The notes: generated by a model from the letters alone, not told the origin. Shown: positions 24,670-35,394, counted from the stretch's first letter. The stretch is 39,361 nucleotides of DNA from Flavobacterium sp. (GCA_025351785.1 JANXVF010000040.1:1-39361), one strand, 5' to 3'. A program made the numbers and translations.

Positions 24670-27099
24670 TTAACTTCCACACATTTCACAGTCATCTGCA
24701 CTTGCGTTTTTTGCAAGTTCAATCATAGCTCGGTATTCTGATGCGGTCATTTCCTGAGGTTCATTTAAAACCGCAATAGGCTCTAAATGCTCACTAATTG
24801 GCTGTTCTTTAACTTCTATTGGTTCTGCTTTTTTATCATTGTTTAACGTAAATTTGATTGCATCGACCGCAGCTTTTGTTCGCAAATAATACATTCCCGT
24901 TTTTAAGCCACTTTGCCAAGCATAAAAATGCATCGAAGTTAGTTTTGCATAATTTGCATTTTGCATAAACAAGTTTAATGACTGCGATTGATCAATAAAA
25001 TAACCACGCTGACGCGACATATCAATAATATCTTTCATCGACATTTCCCAAACGGTTTTGTATAATTCTTTTAAATCTTGCGGGATATTCAAATCCTGAA
25101 CCGATCCGTTATTACGCATCAACTGTTGTTTCAAATCCTCGTTCCACAACCCACGTTCTACTAAATCGTTTAATAAATGTTTGTTAACTACTATAAACTC
25201 TCCTGATAAAACACGACGCGTATATATATTTGATGTATAAGGTTCAAAAGCTTCATTATTTCCTAAAATTTGAGATGTTGAAGCAGTTGGCATTGGTGCA
25301 ACTAAAAGCGAATTTCGAACGCCATGTTCTAAAACTTCTTTACGAAGACCAGCCCAATCCCAACGCCCAGAAAGCTCCTCATCTTTAATATTCCAAAGAT
25401 TATATTGAAATTGCCCTTCAGATATTGGCGAGCCTTTGTAGGTTGAATAAGCACCTTCCTCTTTGGCTAATTCCATCGATGCCGTTACGGCTGCAAAATA
25501 TAAAGTCTCAAAAATTTCTTGATTCAATGTTTTAGCTTCATCACTTGTAAAAGGCATTCGCAACATAATAAAAGCATCTGCCAAACCTTGAACTCCCAAC
25601 CCTACTGGTCTATGACGAAGGTTCGAGTTTTCGGCTTCTTTAACAGGATAATAATTTCTGTCGATAACTTTATTTAAATTCCGTGTTACACGTTTGGTAA
25701 CAGTATATAATAAATCGTGATTAAAAGCACCGTTTTCAACAAACATTGGTAACGAAATCGAAGCTAAATTACATACTGCTATTTCGTCTTTACTCGTAAA
25801 TTCCATTATTTCGGTACACAAATTTGATGACCTAATAGTTCCCAAGTTTTTCTGGTTTGATTTTCTATTTGCTGCATCTTTATACAACATATATGGTGTT
25901 CCAGTTTCTATTTGCGACTCCAGAATTTTTTCCCACAATTCGTGTGCTTTGATGGTTTTTCTACCCTTTCCTGCCTTTTCATAATCAGTATACATTTTTT
26001 CAAATTCTTCACCATATACATCATACAACCCAGGGCATTCATTAGGACACATCAATGTCCAATTGCCGTCTTCCTGCACTCGTTTCATGAACAAGTCCGA
26101 CGTCCACATGGCAAAAAACAAATCTCTAGCACGCATTTCCTCTTTACCTGTATTCTTTTTTAAATCTAAAAACTCAAAAATATCAGCATGCCAAGTTTCT
26201 ATATAAATAGCAAAACTTCCTTTTCGTTTTCCTCCACCTTGATCAACATATCTAGCGGTATCATTAAATACTCGAAGCATAGGAACAATCCCGTTTGATG
26301 TTCCGTTAGTACCCCGAATGTAACTACCAGTTGCTCTAACATTATGAATAGAAAGTCCAATCCCGCCAGCCGATTGCGAAATTTTTGCAGTTTGTTTCAG
26401 CGTATCATATATTCCATCGATGCTATCATCTTGCATTGCCAACAAAAAACAGGACGACATTTGAGGTTTTGGAGTTCCTGCATTAAATAAGGTTGGCGTA
26501 GCGTGAGTGAAGAATTTTTTCGACATCAAGTCGTAGGTTTCTATAACCGATTTTAAATCGTTGAGGTGAATACCTACAGAAACACGCATCAACATTTGTT
26601 GCGGACGCTCTGCAATTTTCCCATTTACTTTTAGTAAATAGGAACGTTCTAGGGTTTTAAAACCAAAATAATCATAATTAAAATCGCGGTTGTATATAAT
26701 GTGTGAGTCCAAAAATTCAGCATTCTCCATAATAACTTGATGAACTTCATCTGACAAAAGAGGTGCTTTTTGACCATTTCTCGGATTTACATAATGAAAC
26801 ATATCGTTCATCGTTTCCGAAAATGATTTCTTAGTATTCGAGTGTAAATTAGAAATTGCAATTCGTGCTGCAAGTTGGGCATAATCAGGATGAGCAATAG
26901 TCATCGATGCTGCAGTTTCTGCCGCAAGATTGTCAAGTTCCGAGGTTGTAACGCCATCATAAAGCCCTTCAATCACTCGCATAGCAACCTTTACCGCATC
27001 AACTAAATCATTCAAACCATAACACAATTTTTTAATTCTGTCGGTGATTTTGTCAAACATTACAGGCTCTTTATGCCCATCTCTTTTTACTACGTACAT
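24670..27099 (-). CDS. nrdA: Ribonucleoside-diphosphate reductase, alpha subunit (class I)
   Basis: This is the catalytic subunit that reduces ribonucleoside diphosphates to deoxy forms for DNA synthesis. The 809 residues begin with an ATP-cone ([19 protein letters not shown]), the allosteric activity domain. Catalytic residues are visible: C217 in MSSCFLL, the N426-x-C428-x-E430 loop in SNLCTEI, and C443 in IAVCNLAS. The adjacent tyrosines of the radical path lie in TGMYYLRTK. The C-terminal swinging thiols are C804 and C807 in CEMCGS. It lies downstream of nrdB on the same strand with a 313-bp gap holding a palindromic repeat. Confidence 0.97.
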   Translation of the reverse strand: MYVVKRDGHKEPVMFDKITDRIKKLCYGLNDLVDAVKVAMRVIEGLYDGVTTSELDNLAAETAASMTIAHPDYAQLAARIAISNLHSNTKKSFSETMNDMFHYVNPRNGQKAPLLSDEVHQVIMENAEFLDSHIIYNRDFNYDYFGFKTLERSYLLKVNGKIAERPQQMLMRVSVGIHLNDLKSVIETYDLMSKKFFTHATPTLFNAGTPKPQMSSCFLLAMQDDSIDGIYDTLKQTAKISQSAGGIGLSIHNVRATGSYIRGTNGTSNGIVPMLRVFNDTARYVDQGGGKRKGSFAIYIETWHADIFEFLDLKKNTGKEEMRARDLFFAMWTSDLFMKRVQEDGNWTLMCPNECPGLYDVYGEEFEKMYTDYEKAGKGRKTIKAHELWEKILESQIETGTPYMLYKDAANRKSNQKNLGTIRSSNLCTEIMEFTSKDEIAVCNLASISLPMFVENGAFNHDLLYTVTKRVTRNLNKVIDRNYYPVKEAENSNLRHRPVGLGVQGLADAFIMLRMPFTSDEAKTLNQEIFETLYFAAVTASMELAKEEGAYSTYKGSPISEGQFQYNLWNIKDEELSGRWDWAGLRKEVLEHGVRNSLLVAPMPTASTSQILGNNEAFEPYTSNIYTRRVLSGEFIVVNKHLLNDLVERGLWNEDLKQQLMRNNGSVQDLNIPQDLKELYKTVWEMSMKDIIDMSRQRGYFIDQSQSLNLFMQNANYAKLTSMHFYAWQSGLKTGMYYLRTKAAVDAIKFTLNNDKKAEPIEVKEQPISEHLEPIAVLNEPQEMTASEYRAMIELAKNASADDCEMCGS

Positions 27100-27186
27100 A
27101 ATTTGTTTGTTTTGTGAAAAAGCAAATCCCTTTGCAATTTCGAGGTTATTTGTTTATGCTAAATTTATTTATGATACTCTTTTTAG

Positions 27187-27272
27187 AAGCTATTCCAGCT
27201 TTCTGTTACAATCTTTTATTTTTTTAAAAGAAAAAAATAAAAGGATTTTCACTGCAATCTGGGCTAAGCTAG
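27187..27272. repeat. Long imperfect palindrome between nrdB and nrdA
   Basis: This 86-bp element sits in the 313-bp gap between nrdA and nrdB. A perfect 13-bp inner stem (CTTTTATTTTTTT with AAAAAAATAAAAG, loop AAAAG) is flanked by outer arms AGCTATTCCAG and CTGGGCTAAGCT that also pair imperfectly. From memory, elements of this wording (AGCT.TTCC.GCT...ATCTTTT ... AAAAGGATTTTC.CTGCAATC.GGGCTA) recur between genes in Flavobacterium genomes, so I call it a REP-like repeat. The rest of the gap (27100-27186, 27273-27412) shows no gene. Confidence 0.6.
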
Positions 27273-27412
27273 TCGTAGGTCTAGGTATTTTAGTAATCTC
27301 CCTCTGTAAACCATAAAAAAGGTAAGAGAATTTTGTATTGGTAACCTTAACTCTTTTATGTTTTAGAAATTTTTAAATTTTATTTGTGCTTTTGTGTATT
27401 CGTAGAAACAAT

Positions 27413-28390
27413 TTAAAAATCAGCGTCAAAAGTAATTTTTTGTGCTTCAACATCAGTATTCATAACACCAGCTTTTTGATATTCGGCTACTTTTTTCTCA
27501 AAGAAATTAGTTTTTCCCTGCAGTGAAATCATATCCATAAAATCAAAAGGATTGGAAGTATTATACTCTCTTTTACAACCTAATTCTACTAACAATCGGT
27601 CGGCAACAAACTCTAAATATTGAGTCATCAAAGTTGCGTTCATCCCGATTAAGCTAACAGGTAATGACTCGGTAATAAACTCACGTTCTATTTTTAAAGC
27701 ATCAACAATTATTTCTCTTATTCTGCTATGAGGAACTTTATTTATCAAATGGTGGTTGTGCAAATGCACTGCAAAATCGCAGTGTACGCCTTCGTCTCTC
27801 GAAATTAATTCGTTTGAAAATGTTAATCCGGGCATTAAACCGCGCTTTTTCAACCAGTAAATAGAACAAAAGGCACCAGAAAAGAAAATACCTTCAACAG
27901 CTGCAAACGCAATCAAACGCTCAGCAAACGAATCGGATTCAATCCATTTTAAAGCCCAGTCTGCTTTTTTCTTAATAGCCGGAAAAACTTCGAGCGCATT
28001 AAACAATTTATCTTTTTCGTTTTCATCTTTAACATAAGTGTCTATTAATAACGAGTAAGTTTCGCTATGAATATTTTCCATCATTATTTGAAAACCATAA
28101 AAAAACTTTGCTTCGGCATATTGTACTTCATTTACAAAATTTTCGGCTAGGTTTTCGTTTACAATTCCATCTGATGCTGCAAAAAACGCTAAAATATGTT
28201 TTATAAAATATTTCTCATCATTCGATAATTTATTGTTCCAATCAGATAAATCTTGGCTCAAATCAATTTCTTCGGCAGTCCAAAAACTGGCTTCCATTTT
28301 CTTGTACCATTCCCAAATATCATGATGTTTAATAGGAAAAATCACAAATCGGTTTTTATTTTCTTGAAGTATGGGTTCGATGAAGTTCAT
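27413..28390 (-). CDS. nrdB: Ribonucleoside-diphosphate reductase, beta subunit
   Basis: This small subunit houses the di-metal centre and tyrosyl radical used by NrdA. The 325 residues show all six metal ligands at family positions: D74 (AASDGIV), E105 and H108 (MMENIHSE), E166 (AAVEGIFF), E200 and H203 (SRDEGVHCD). The radical tyrosine Y112 lies four residues after H108, as in E. coli Y122. So it is a classical Tyr-radical enzyme and not a radical-free variant. It is transcribed first, toward nrdA. Confidence 0.96.
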   Translation of the reverse strand: MNFIEPILQENKNRFVIFPIKHHDIWEWYKKMEASFWTAEEIDLSQDLSDWNNKLSNDEKYFIKHILAFFAASDGIVNENLAENFVNEVQYAEAKFFYGFQIMMENIHSETYSLLIDTYVKDENEKDKLFNALEVFPAIKKKADWALKWIESDSFAERLIAFAAVEGIFFSGAFCSIYWLKKRGLMPGLTFSNELISRDEGVHCDFAVHLHNHHLINKVPHSRIREIIVDALKIEREFITESLPVSLIGMNATLMTQYLEFVADRLLVELGCKREYNTSNPFDFMDMISLQGKTNFFEKKVAEYQKAGVMNTDVEAQKITFDADF

Positions 28391-28573
28391 TTTTTTATTT
28401 TAAGATATTTTTAACTTTTTGGTCTGTTACAAAGATTGTTTATTTTCATCAAAAATGAAAGTCAAACTTATTCACAATCGCATTTAGTTTTTAACAATAC
28501 GTAGGAATAGTAGTAATTTTTGATTATTTGTATCTATTTGTTTAACAACTGTTTATATTTTAAAAAAATCTAA

Positions 28574-28596
28574 AAAAGCCTATTTATAAGGCTTTT
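28574..28596. terminator. Terminator-like hairpin in the 28391-28790 gap
   Basis: AAAAGCCT/AGGCTTTT forms an 8-bp stem with a seven-base loop and A/T tracts on either side. It lies ~180 bp upstream of nrdB and after the terminator of the Lys-rich gene; its role is unclear. The rest of this 400-bp gap has no gene. Confidence 0.5.
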
Positions 28597-28659
28597 GAAG
28601 TTATTTTTTTAAAATTTTCATAACGCTTTCGCATGAAATTTTAAGTGTCAAAAAACAAA

Positions 28660-28693
28660 AAAACGCAATTTTCTTAAATGAAAATTGCGTTTT
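28660..28693 (-). terminator. Intrinsic terminator of the Lys/Ala-rich protein gene
   Basis: A perfect 13-bp stem AAAACGCAATTTT/AAAATTGCGTTTT with an 8-base loop is followed, on the minus strand, by TTT-G-TTTTTT tracts. It lies ~98 nt after the stop codon at 28791. Confidence 0.8.
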
Positions 28694-28790
28694 AGATTGC
28701 AAACCGGAATTACAATATTTTCTTAAATTTTGAAGATTTTAAGTATTATATTCTTACTTTATATCATCAAAATTGATTCATTTTTACAAA

Positions 28791-29387
28791 TTAGTTAGAA
28801 TCTCTATCAATATAAGTTTTGTTGCCGTTTTTATTGATATAATATTTTCCGCCTCGAGCACCAGTAAAAACTTTATGACCATTATATTCTCCTGTAATTT
28901 TATCAGCAATTTTTGGAGCTTTTTCGTTAGTTTCTTTTTCTACTTTCTTTGCAGTTGCTTTTACAGCTTTTGTTGCATCTTTAGTTTTTGTCGAAACATC
29001 CTTTTTTACTGCAGCAACTTTTTCTTTTACTGTTGCTTTAGTCTCTTTTACTTCATTCTTAAAACGTTTGTCTAAGGTTCCGTCTTTTTTGTACTTGCTT
29101 GATTTTTCTTCAACTTTAGCTTCTGTTTTCTCTACTTTCGTCTTTACAGCTTTTTCAGTTTTAACTGCTGCTTTTTCTGCTTTTTTTGCTGCTTTTTCAG
29201 CATCGTTTTTAGCTTTTGTGGCCATTTTTTTAGCCTCAGCTTTTTCATCTTTCAGTTTATCAGCTATTTCTTTTTTTGCTGCAACCGCTTTTTCTGTTTT
29301 TGCTTTAGATTTTTTTTCTTTAACATCTTGAGCAAAAAAAGTATTTGAAAATACAAATACTAAACATAACACAAATAATTTTTTCAT
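28791..29387 (-). CDS. Secreted Lys/Ala-rich protein with a C-terminal GGKYYINKNGNK domain
   Basis: The 198 residues start with a signal peptide (MKKLFVLCLVFVFSNTFFA). They continue as a highly charged, helix-forming stretch of Lys/Ala/Glu repeats (EKAAKKAEKAAVKTEKA) to about residue 160. The last ~35 residues (GHKVFTGARGGKYYINKNGN, then KTYID) match the short domain called PBCV-specific basic adaptor, first described in chlorella-virus proteins. The central part resembles histone H1 tails in composition only. With a signal peptide it should act outside the cytoplasm, perhaps as a periplasmic or surface polycation. The function is unknown. Confidence 0.75.
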   Translation of the reverse strand: MKKLFVLCLVFVFSNTFFAQDVKEKKSKAKTEKAVAAKKEIADKLKDEKAEAKKMATKAKNDAEKAAKKAEKAAVKTEKAVKTKVEKTEAKVEEKSSKYKKDGTLDKRFKNEVKETKATVKEKVAAVKKDVSTKTKDATKAVKATAKKVEKETNEKAPKIADKITGEYNGHKVFTGARGGKYYINKNGNKTYIDRDSN

Positions 29388-29565
29388 TTTGAATTGTTTT
29401 AAGTTGTTTTTTTAATTAAATAAAATTACTAAAAATATTTTACGCAACAATCATTCCAATAAAATAATTTGTAGGAGTGATTCTACAAAAAACATCTAAT
29501 TCTTAGTGCACATTTTGTTTCTTCAAAAAAATAAATATTTAAAAATTTTTCAGGTATTTTTAATA

Positions 29566-32500
29566 TTAAAAAAAAGCTCTAAGTTGTACATTTCCAGTAT
29601 TAATGGTTTGGCTTGTGTCTGATTTTCTTCCTTGGTAATTGATATTTATATCAAGATATTGTGTCAAACTTTTTTGTAGTAGTAATCGCCAAGTACTATT
29701 TTTACCAGCCTGTAACCCTTCTAACATTTGAAAAGCAACGGGCGAAAGTTGATCGCCATAAAAATTATTGTCTGTAAAAGAGTACTCACCATTGATTGTA
29801 AATTTTTGATTACTCGAATAGGTAAATGCTAACCCAAGTCGATTCTGAATTAGTTTTTCCTTATTATTTATGGTGTTTTCTTTATTTTGAAAATCATAGA
29901 ATAACGCTAAACTAGAATTTTTTGTAAATAAATAGGATATCTTAGGCTCGATAGAATAGTTGTATAATTCATAATTTCGACTACTATAATTATCAGAGTA
30001 ACTCCTAGATTTTATAGAGGCAATACTGAAATTTAACAACCAACTTTTTTGCAACAAATGAGCATATTGCAATTGATTTGAACTTGATGCGTTTTCTTGC
30101 GAACCTATAGAAAGTAAATTTTTTACTTTATTATTTAGATAGGAATAGGTTACCGAATGTTTTTGTTTGCCTCGATTGTAAAATAAGCTGTTTCGAAAAT
30201 TAGTATTTAAACCAAGCAATCCCTCTGTTGTGGTAGAAAAAGGATTTAGATTAAAATTATCACCATTTCGTTGAATTTTTCTGTCTAATGAAAACGAAGT
30301 TTGATTGTAGAAATAAGATAAAACTTTTTTAACTCCTGTTTCATTTAGCCATTTTGAAGGGCTAATTGTTACCGATTCTGAAAATTTATTTTGATGTGTT
30401 TTTATAAAAATTTGATTGGGCAAAAACACCCGAACATATTTTGCTTGGTCGGGAAATGGCGCAATTTCAAATTCTTGCAATTCTTGAATTCCGTTTCCAT
30501 TATAGTCATTCCAAGTGTAAACTCCTTGTCCTGGATTGACCTGTATGTATGTAAATTCCTGTTGAGCAATAGTCCCAGAAGCATTTTCGTAGGCAGTAGT
30601 AGTTTGTAATAACTGTTCAAAAAAATTATCATTATATACAACTCTTGAGTTTAATGATGGCGCCACGGGTTTTGTAACATCTGTAAAAGTTAATCTTCGA
30701 TAGTTTATAAATACCGAAAGATTTGTTTTTTGAGTTTGAATCAACTTTGATTTTATATAATAGGAGTTTGATGAATTTACTCGTTTCAAAAACCCCAATT
30801 GCAAACTGTCATTATTTCGATGTAAAAATCCAATTTCGGCATATACTTTTGTACTATCACCTCTACCTAAAAATGTCCCAAATTCTGAAAATCGTTGACT
30901 CAAATTTGATAATTCGTTAGTAGCTATGAGTTTTTGTTGGTTGTCTTCTAACCTAAAACTAGAACCAAGCCAATTTTTTTTAAAATGATATTTTGCAAGG
31001 GTTTGGTTTCTGATAAAAGTTGAATTTGAAGTCAATCCACTACTTTTTAAGAAACTAGAATTTTGCTGAAAATTAAGATTTTTAGTTTTAAAACTTCCTT
31101 GAATAAGTTGTCTAATTCCTGAAAAATTATTCGAAAAATCTAGTTTTTCTAATTGATATTTTGTGGCTCCATTTTTTTTAAAATCAAAATTTAAACCAGC
31201 GGTAAGCAAACTTTGGGTTCCAATGGTAGAAGTTAAATTCCAATCGCGGTTAAACTCTATTGTAAATAAACGTTCGACAGATTTAAAATTGTTTTGAATC
31301 AATTGATAATTTGCAAAAGCATCAACCGTAAACTTGCTGGAATAGACTCTTTGTTTGCCATTAATTTTTGTTGCAATTCCTTTATTATTAGCATCATCAA
31401 TAGATGAAAACAAATTTAAATCGTTGTTGCTAATGCCCACTTCAAAATCTAAACTTGTTTTTTCTGAGGGATTATATTTTCCTAAAATGGTTGCAATTTG
31501 AATTTTTGAAGGTGCAATTAATCGAGAAATTGGTTCGTAATTTCCTTGTTTAACTCCTGCAACAGGTGGAACATATTGATAAATTTTACCAACAGTATTG
31601 TTGTTAATCAAATTGTAATTTCCTTGGTTAGTTCCCACTAAAGAAAATTTTACATTATACAAAACATCGGTCGAAACATTTGAATATACAAAAACTTCAA
31701 CATTGCTAATAAGTATTTTTTTATATAAAATTTTATTATCAGAATAGGAATCTAGATAGGCGGAAGGGGCATTCATTAACGAAATATCGTCGCCTGCATT
31801 TTGAAGGATTGCGACTTGCTCGGGCGAAAGATTTTGTTGCAAAGGTTGATTTTTTACATCACTTTCAGAATATAAAAATCCGCCTAAACTCCATTTTTCT
31901 GCCTGATGTGTCGCACCTGCGTATGTCACAAAGCGCGTGTAACTTCTGTCAGAATATTGATATTCTACCACAATTCTCATTTCGGAAGTTATCGGAAAAA
32001 GCGAAGTAAACTTAATTTCTCCAGCATTATAATCTATAATATAATCGCTATTTTCACCTCTTTTTAGCAAAATTCCGTTTGCATAAACTCGCTCAGAACC
32101 CGAAATTACCAGTACATAAAGCTCACCATTATTTCCTCTTAATTTATAGGGTCCTTGATTTCCCTCTTGTCCCGTAAAATTACTTTTGGCATACTGACCT
32201 CGAACTACAGCACCCGATGCAAAAATTTCGGTTTTATTGGTAGGAGTTCCAAAGGTAAAGTGAGTAGACAATCCTTGTACTTTTTTATTAAAATTGAGGA
32301 ATTGAGATTGTCTATTTTCTAAAAACAAATCGCCAGCTCTGATACTCCATTTATCAGAAAATAATTCAATAAAAATTTGATCAAACTCATCTAACTTTTG
32401 TGAATACCCTCCGTTTTGTAAAGGTATATTGCTGTCTTGAATAGAAGCCCGAAGCGAAATTTTATTCGAAATTTTACCTGTAATTTGTAAATCGAGATTA

Positions 32501-32967
32501 GAATTTACAGTAGAATTTTGATTATTACCAACAGTAATTCCTCTAGTTATACTCCCAGAAGTATTCAATCCGTCAAAGGGTTTGAAGGTTTTATAATTCT
32601 CTCTTTTTATAGTATACAAATTTCCAGCTTCATTTGGGACAACTCGAGAATCATCATATATAGAGTAGGTTTTTGTTAAATAATCAGGAAATTTTAGATA
32701 CCTAATAGTTATAGAATCTTGTGAAACATAATTTTTTTTAAATATTAATTTGGCTTTCTTGTAATCAATTTTATAAAATGAAGTATCGATTATGTTTCCT
32801 AGTTTGTCACTAATTTTAAAAAAAGATTTATTGATACTCACATTATCAATAGCAATTGTATCATTTGAAAATGGTATTTTTTTGTTTTTGTAGGGGGTTT
32901 CTATTTCTTGGGCAACGATGCCAGAGAAAGAAAAAAGTATCATCCATAAAAAACTTTTTTTCAACAT
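29566..32967 (-). CDS. Large outer-membrane beta-barrel protein, SprA-like
   Basis: The 1133 residues start with a signal peptide (MLKKSFLWMILFSFSGIVA) and are dominated by alternating amphipathic strands with many Asn/Ser/Tyr residues, as in outer-membrane barrels. Near residue 135, SGSITRGITVGNNQNSTVNS and the following IQDSNIPLQNGGYSQKLDEF resemble the start of the repeated core of SprA/Sov, the T9SS translocon. The segment NGILLKRGENSDYIIDYNAG is another SprA-like hallmark. SprA itself is ~2400 residues, so this is a shorter relative. It may be a transport or secretion channel, but no function is established that I know of. The last residues LRAFF end with aromatic Phe, as in BAM-inserted barrels. 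Confidence 0.7.
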   Translation of the reverse strand: MLKKSFLWMILFSFSGIVAQEIETPYKNKKIPFSNDTIAIDNVSINKSFFKISDKLGNIIDTSFYKIDYKKAKLIFKKNYVSQDSITIRYLKFPDYLTKTYSIYDDSRVVPNEAGNLYTIKRENYKTFKPFDGLNTSGSITRGITVGNNQNSTVNSNLDLQITGKISNKISLRASIQDSNIPLQNGGYSQKLDEFDQIFIELFSDKWSIRAGDLFLENRQSQFLNFNKKVQGLSTHFTFGTPTNKTEIFASGAVVRGQYAKSNFTGQEGNQGPYKLRGNNGELYVLVISGSERVYANGILLKRGENSDYIIDYNAGEIKFTSLFPITSEMRIVVEYQYSDRSYTRFVTYAGATHQAEKWSLGGFLYSESDVKNQPLQQNLSPEQVAILQNAGDDISLMNAPSAYLDSYSDNKILYKKILISNVEVFVYSNVSTDVLYNVKFSLVGTNQGNYNLINNNTVGKIYQYVPPVAGVKQGNYEPISRLIAPSKIQIATILGKYNPSEKTSLDFEVGISNNDLNLFSSIDDANNKGIATKINGKQRVYSSKFTVDAFANYQLIQNNFKSVERLFTIEFNRDWNLTSTIGTQSLLTAGLNFDFKKNGATKYQLEKLDFSNNFSGIRQLIQGSFKTKNLNFQQNSSFLKSSGLTSNSTFIRNQTLAKYHFKKNWLGSSFRLEDNQQKLIATNELSNLSQRFSEFGTFLGRGDSTKVYAEIGFLHRNNDSLQLGFLKRVNSSNSYYIKSKLIQTQKTNLSVFINYRRLTFTDVTKPVAPSLNSRVVYNDNFFEQLLQTTTAYENASGTIAQQEFTYIQVNPGQGVYTWNDYNGNGIQELQEFEIAPFPDQAKYVRVFLPNQIFIKTHQNKFSESVTISPSKWLNETGVKKVLSYFYNQTSFSLDRKIQRNGDNFNLNPFSTTTEGLLGLNTNFRNSLFYNRGKQKHSVTYSYLNNKVKNLLSIGSQENASSSNQLQYAHLLQKSWLLNFSIASIKSRSYSDNYSSRNYELYNYSIEPKISYLFTKNSSLALFYDFQNKENTINNKEKLIQNRLGLAFTYSSNQKFTINGEYSFTDNNFYGDQLSPVAFQMLEGLQAGKNSTWRLLLQKSLTQYLDININYQGRKSDTSQTINTGNVQLRAFF

Positions 32968-33050
32968 ATTTAGATAACGTCAGAATATTCAAAAGTAGTT
33001 TATATTAATCAATTTTTTTGTGTTGAAAAAGTAAATATGAGATAAAAACA

Positions 33051-33083
33051 AAGGAATCTTGATCAAAAATCGAGATTCCTTTG
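33051..33083 (-). terminator. Intrinsic terminator of the TonB-dependent receptor gene
   Basis: A 13-bp stem AAAGGAATCTTGA/TCGAGATTCCTTT with one T-G pair is followed on the minus strand by TTTGTTTTT. It lies ~46 nt after the receptor stop codon. Confidence 0.85.
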
Positions 33084-33128
33084 AGATTATAATGAGTATA
33101 CAAATTTAATTGTTCGAGAATTATAAGT

Positions 33129-35297
33129 CTATAATTTTAAAGTCATCCCAATTAAAAAATTTGTGCCTGCTTGAGGATAATAATAAGGATAAATGTCATA
33201 CATATATCCGTTAGAAATATATTTTTTATTCAGAAAATTGTTTGCAATTCCAGAGAAAACAATCGATTTAAAAATAGTTTTTGGTTTTATTTCGTACGAT
33301 AAATTAAAATCGTTTATAAAATAATCGGGCAATTTTGCACTTTCTGATTCGATATTGTTAAGAAATTGATTGCCAACAAATTTTGACAAAAGTGATAATT
33401 GCAAACTTCTTGAAGGTTGATAAACCAGAATATTTCCTGCTATATAATTGGGCGAATATGCAATATCTTTTGTTCCATAATTTTCTCCTGTAACCTCTAA
33501 ATTCAAATTTTTGTTTTGACTAATAGTAATATTAGGTCTAACTGTAATTTGCTTTGAAACCACAATAACCGCATCAATTTCTAAACCTAAACGATAACTT
33601 TTTTCGCTATTAGATCTTATGGGGTTACCTACATTGTCTAAATTTCCAGTCAATATGAGCTGGTTTTTGTAATTCATTAAGTATACGTTTGTATTTAATT
33701 TTACTTTTTGAGTTACTAATCGCCAGCCAAGTTCATAATCGTCTAGCTTTTCTGGTTTTGGATTTCCACTTTCATAGTCAGTTCGGTTTGGCTCTCTGTT
33801 AGCCTTAGCATAGGAAAAGTACAAATCATTATTTTGGTTTATAGAATAATTTAACCCTGCCTTCGGGTTTAAAAAATTGAATGTATCATTCACTAAGTTT
33901 GCTTGCACACCGTTTGCTTTATAATTTACATTTCGGTATTGTAAATCTGCATATAGGCTCAGTTTTTTTGAAATTTGATAGTTTATTTTTGCAAAAATAT
34001 TGGCGTCAAATTTATCCCCATAATTATCATAATAATGATCGCCAATCTCGCTAAGTCCGGTATTTCGAGCCCAAATAACTTTGCCATAATGCAATCCTTT
34101 ATACTCATTTATGCCACCACCAATTATAAAATTAGTTTTTTTACTTTTATAATTTGTCGAAAATGTGGTACCATAAAAATCGTTATCTAACCATTTTTGA
34201 TTAATCAAATCGGTTACATAAGATGTCTCGAACGAAGACAATCCGTAATCAAATGAGTTTCCGCCTGCAACGAAATTTTCATAATATCCTTTCCCTTTAG
34301 TATAATGCAAAGCCACATTTGTATTCCAGTGCGAACTTATTTTTTCGTTCCAATGCAACTGATAATGATCTTGCTGATAATTATCGGTTTGATTGTCATA
34401 AAATCTGTTATTTCCAAAGACATCTACAAACATTCCGGCACTGTTATAGGTTCTGTCGTTGTTTATTGTTTCACCATCAATCCCATACCATGATTGATAT
34501 GTTTTTTCTGTTCCACCAAAAACTAATGCTTTAATCAAAGTGGTTTTGCCCACATAAGTTCCCTGTAAAAAATATGATTTTAAGTTAGATGCACCACGTT
34601 GTACATATCCGTCAGATGCAATTTTTGATAATCGCCCCGCCAACTCAAAATGATTGTTTAGAAGACCTGTGCTAAACTTTACAGTACTTTTTTTAGTATT
34701 AAAACTCCCGTACGAATTTGAAATTTCGCCATTACTGTTTTTAGCATAAGCATCGGTAAGCATGTTTAGGCTTGCACCAAATGCTCCGGCACCATTGGTA
34801 GAAGTTCCAACGCCACGTTGAAGTTGCAAACTCTCTACCGATGAGGCAAAATCGGGTAAGTCAACAAAATAAGTGCCACTTCCTTCAGCATCATTATAGG
34901 GAATCCCGTTTATGGTTACGTTTACTCGAGTGGCATCGCTACCTCGAACTCGAATCCCAGTATAACCTACGCCATTTCCTGCATCAGAAGTGGTAACTAC
35001 CGAGGGTAAAAAGTTCATTAATATTGGAATATCCTGCCCTAAATTTCTGAACTTTATTTCTTCTTTGTATATATTGCTAAACGAAACTGGTGTTTTTTTT
35101 GTTACTCTAATTGCCGAAACCAAAACTTCGTCTAATTGCTCGACTGCTGTAGAATCTTTATTTTGAGAATATGACTTTATCGATAATAAAGAAATAGAAA
35201 AGATAAAAAGAAGATATAAAGATTTTTTTTTGAGAGTATTTGATATTTCTCTGGTTTTAAATTTTGCGCTTTTGCGACTTACATTAAAAGAATTCAT
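33129..35297 (-). CDS. TonB-dependent outer-membrane receptor, probably for thiamin
   Basis: The 722 residues begin with a longer-than-usual cytoplasmic segment, then a signal peptide core (LYLLFIFSISLLSIKSYSQ). The TonB-box region EQLDEVLVSAIRV precedes the plug domain at ~60-180 with TGIRVRGSDATRVNVTINGI and the GVGTSTNGAGAFGASLN segment. The rest is a 22-strand-type barrel to the C-terminus (FLIGMTLKL). Such receptors take up ligands across the outer membrane with energy from TonB-ExbBD. No siderophore- or SusC-type domain is present. Substrate identity comes from the TPP riboswitch in its leader, which argues for thiamin, TPP or a precursor. It is transcribed alone, with a terminator downstream. 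Confidence 0.88.
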   Translation of the reverse strand: MNSFNVSRKSAKFKTREISNTLKKKSLYLLFIFSISLLSIKSYSQNKDSTAVEQLDEVLVSAIRVTKKTPVSFSNIYKEEIKFRNLGQDIPILMNFLPSVVTTSDAGNGVGYTGIRVRGSDATRVNVTINGIPYNDAEGSGTYFVDLPDFASSVESLQLQRGVGTSTNGAGAFGASLNMLTDAYAKNSNGEISNSYGSFNTKKSTVKFSTGLLNNHFELAGRLSKIASDGYVQRGASNLKSYFLQGTYVGKTTLIKALVFGGTEKTYQSWYGIDGETINNDRTYNSAGMFVDVFGNNRFYDNQTDNYQQDHYQLHWNEKISSHWNTNVALHYTKGKGYYENFVAGGNSFDYGLSSFETSYVTDLINQKWLDNDFYGTTFSTNYKSKKTNFIIGGGINEYKGLHYGKVIWARNTGLSEIGDHYYDNYGDKFDANIFAKINYQISKKLSLYADLQYRNVNYKANGVQANLVNDTFNFLNPKAGLNYSINQNNDLYFSYAKANREPNRTDYESGNPKPEKLDDYELGWRLVTQKVKLNTNVYLMNYKNQLILTGNLDNVGNPIRSNSEKSYRLGLEIDAVIVVSKQITVRPNITISQNKNLNLEVTGENYGTKDIAYSPNYIAGNILVYQPSRSLQLSLLSKFVGNQFLNNIESESAKLPDYFINDFNLSYEIKPKTIFKSIVFSGIANNFLNKKYISNGYMYDIYPYYYPQAGTNFLIGMTLKL

Positions 35298-35394
35298 TTG
35301 TAAAGATGTGTTACAAATAAAAAGAGGTAATTATTTTTGTTAAAAATAAAAATTGGTTGTTCCTATGACAATAGTTTAGTGTGCACACTTTTTT

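Noticed and set aside
28773..29331. Open frames on the plus strand opposite the Lys/Ala-rich gene
   Set aside because: They are Phe/Ser/Cys-rich mirror frames caused by AAA/GCT codons on the other strand; the minus frame has a signal peptide and a known domain.
28791..29387. Cytoplasmic histone H1-like chromatin protein
   Set aside because: Composition fits, but a clear signal peptide argues for export.
35378..35389. The palindrome AGTGTGCACACT as an operator for a dimeric repressor
   Set aside because: It lies inside the riboswitch expression platform, downstream of the promoter, and is better explained as part of an RNA hairpin.
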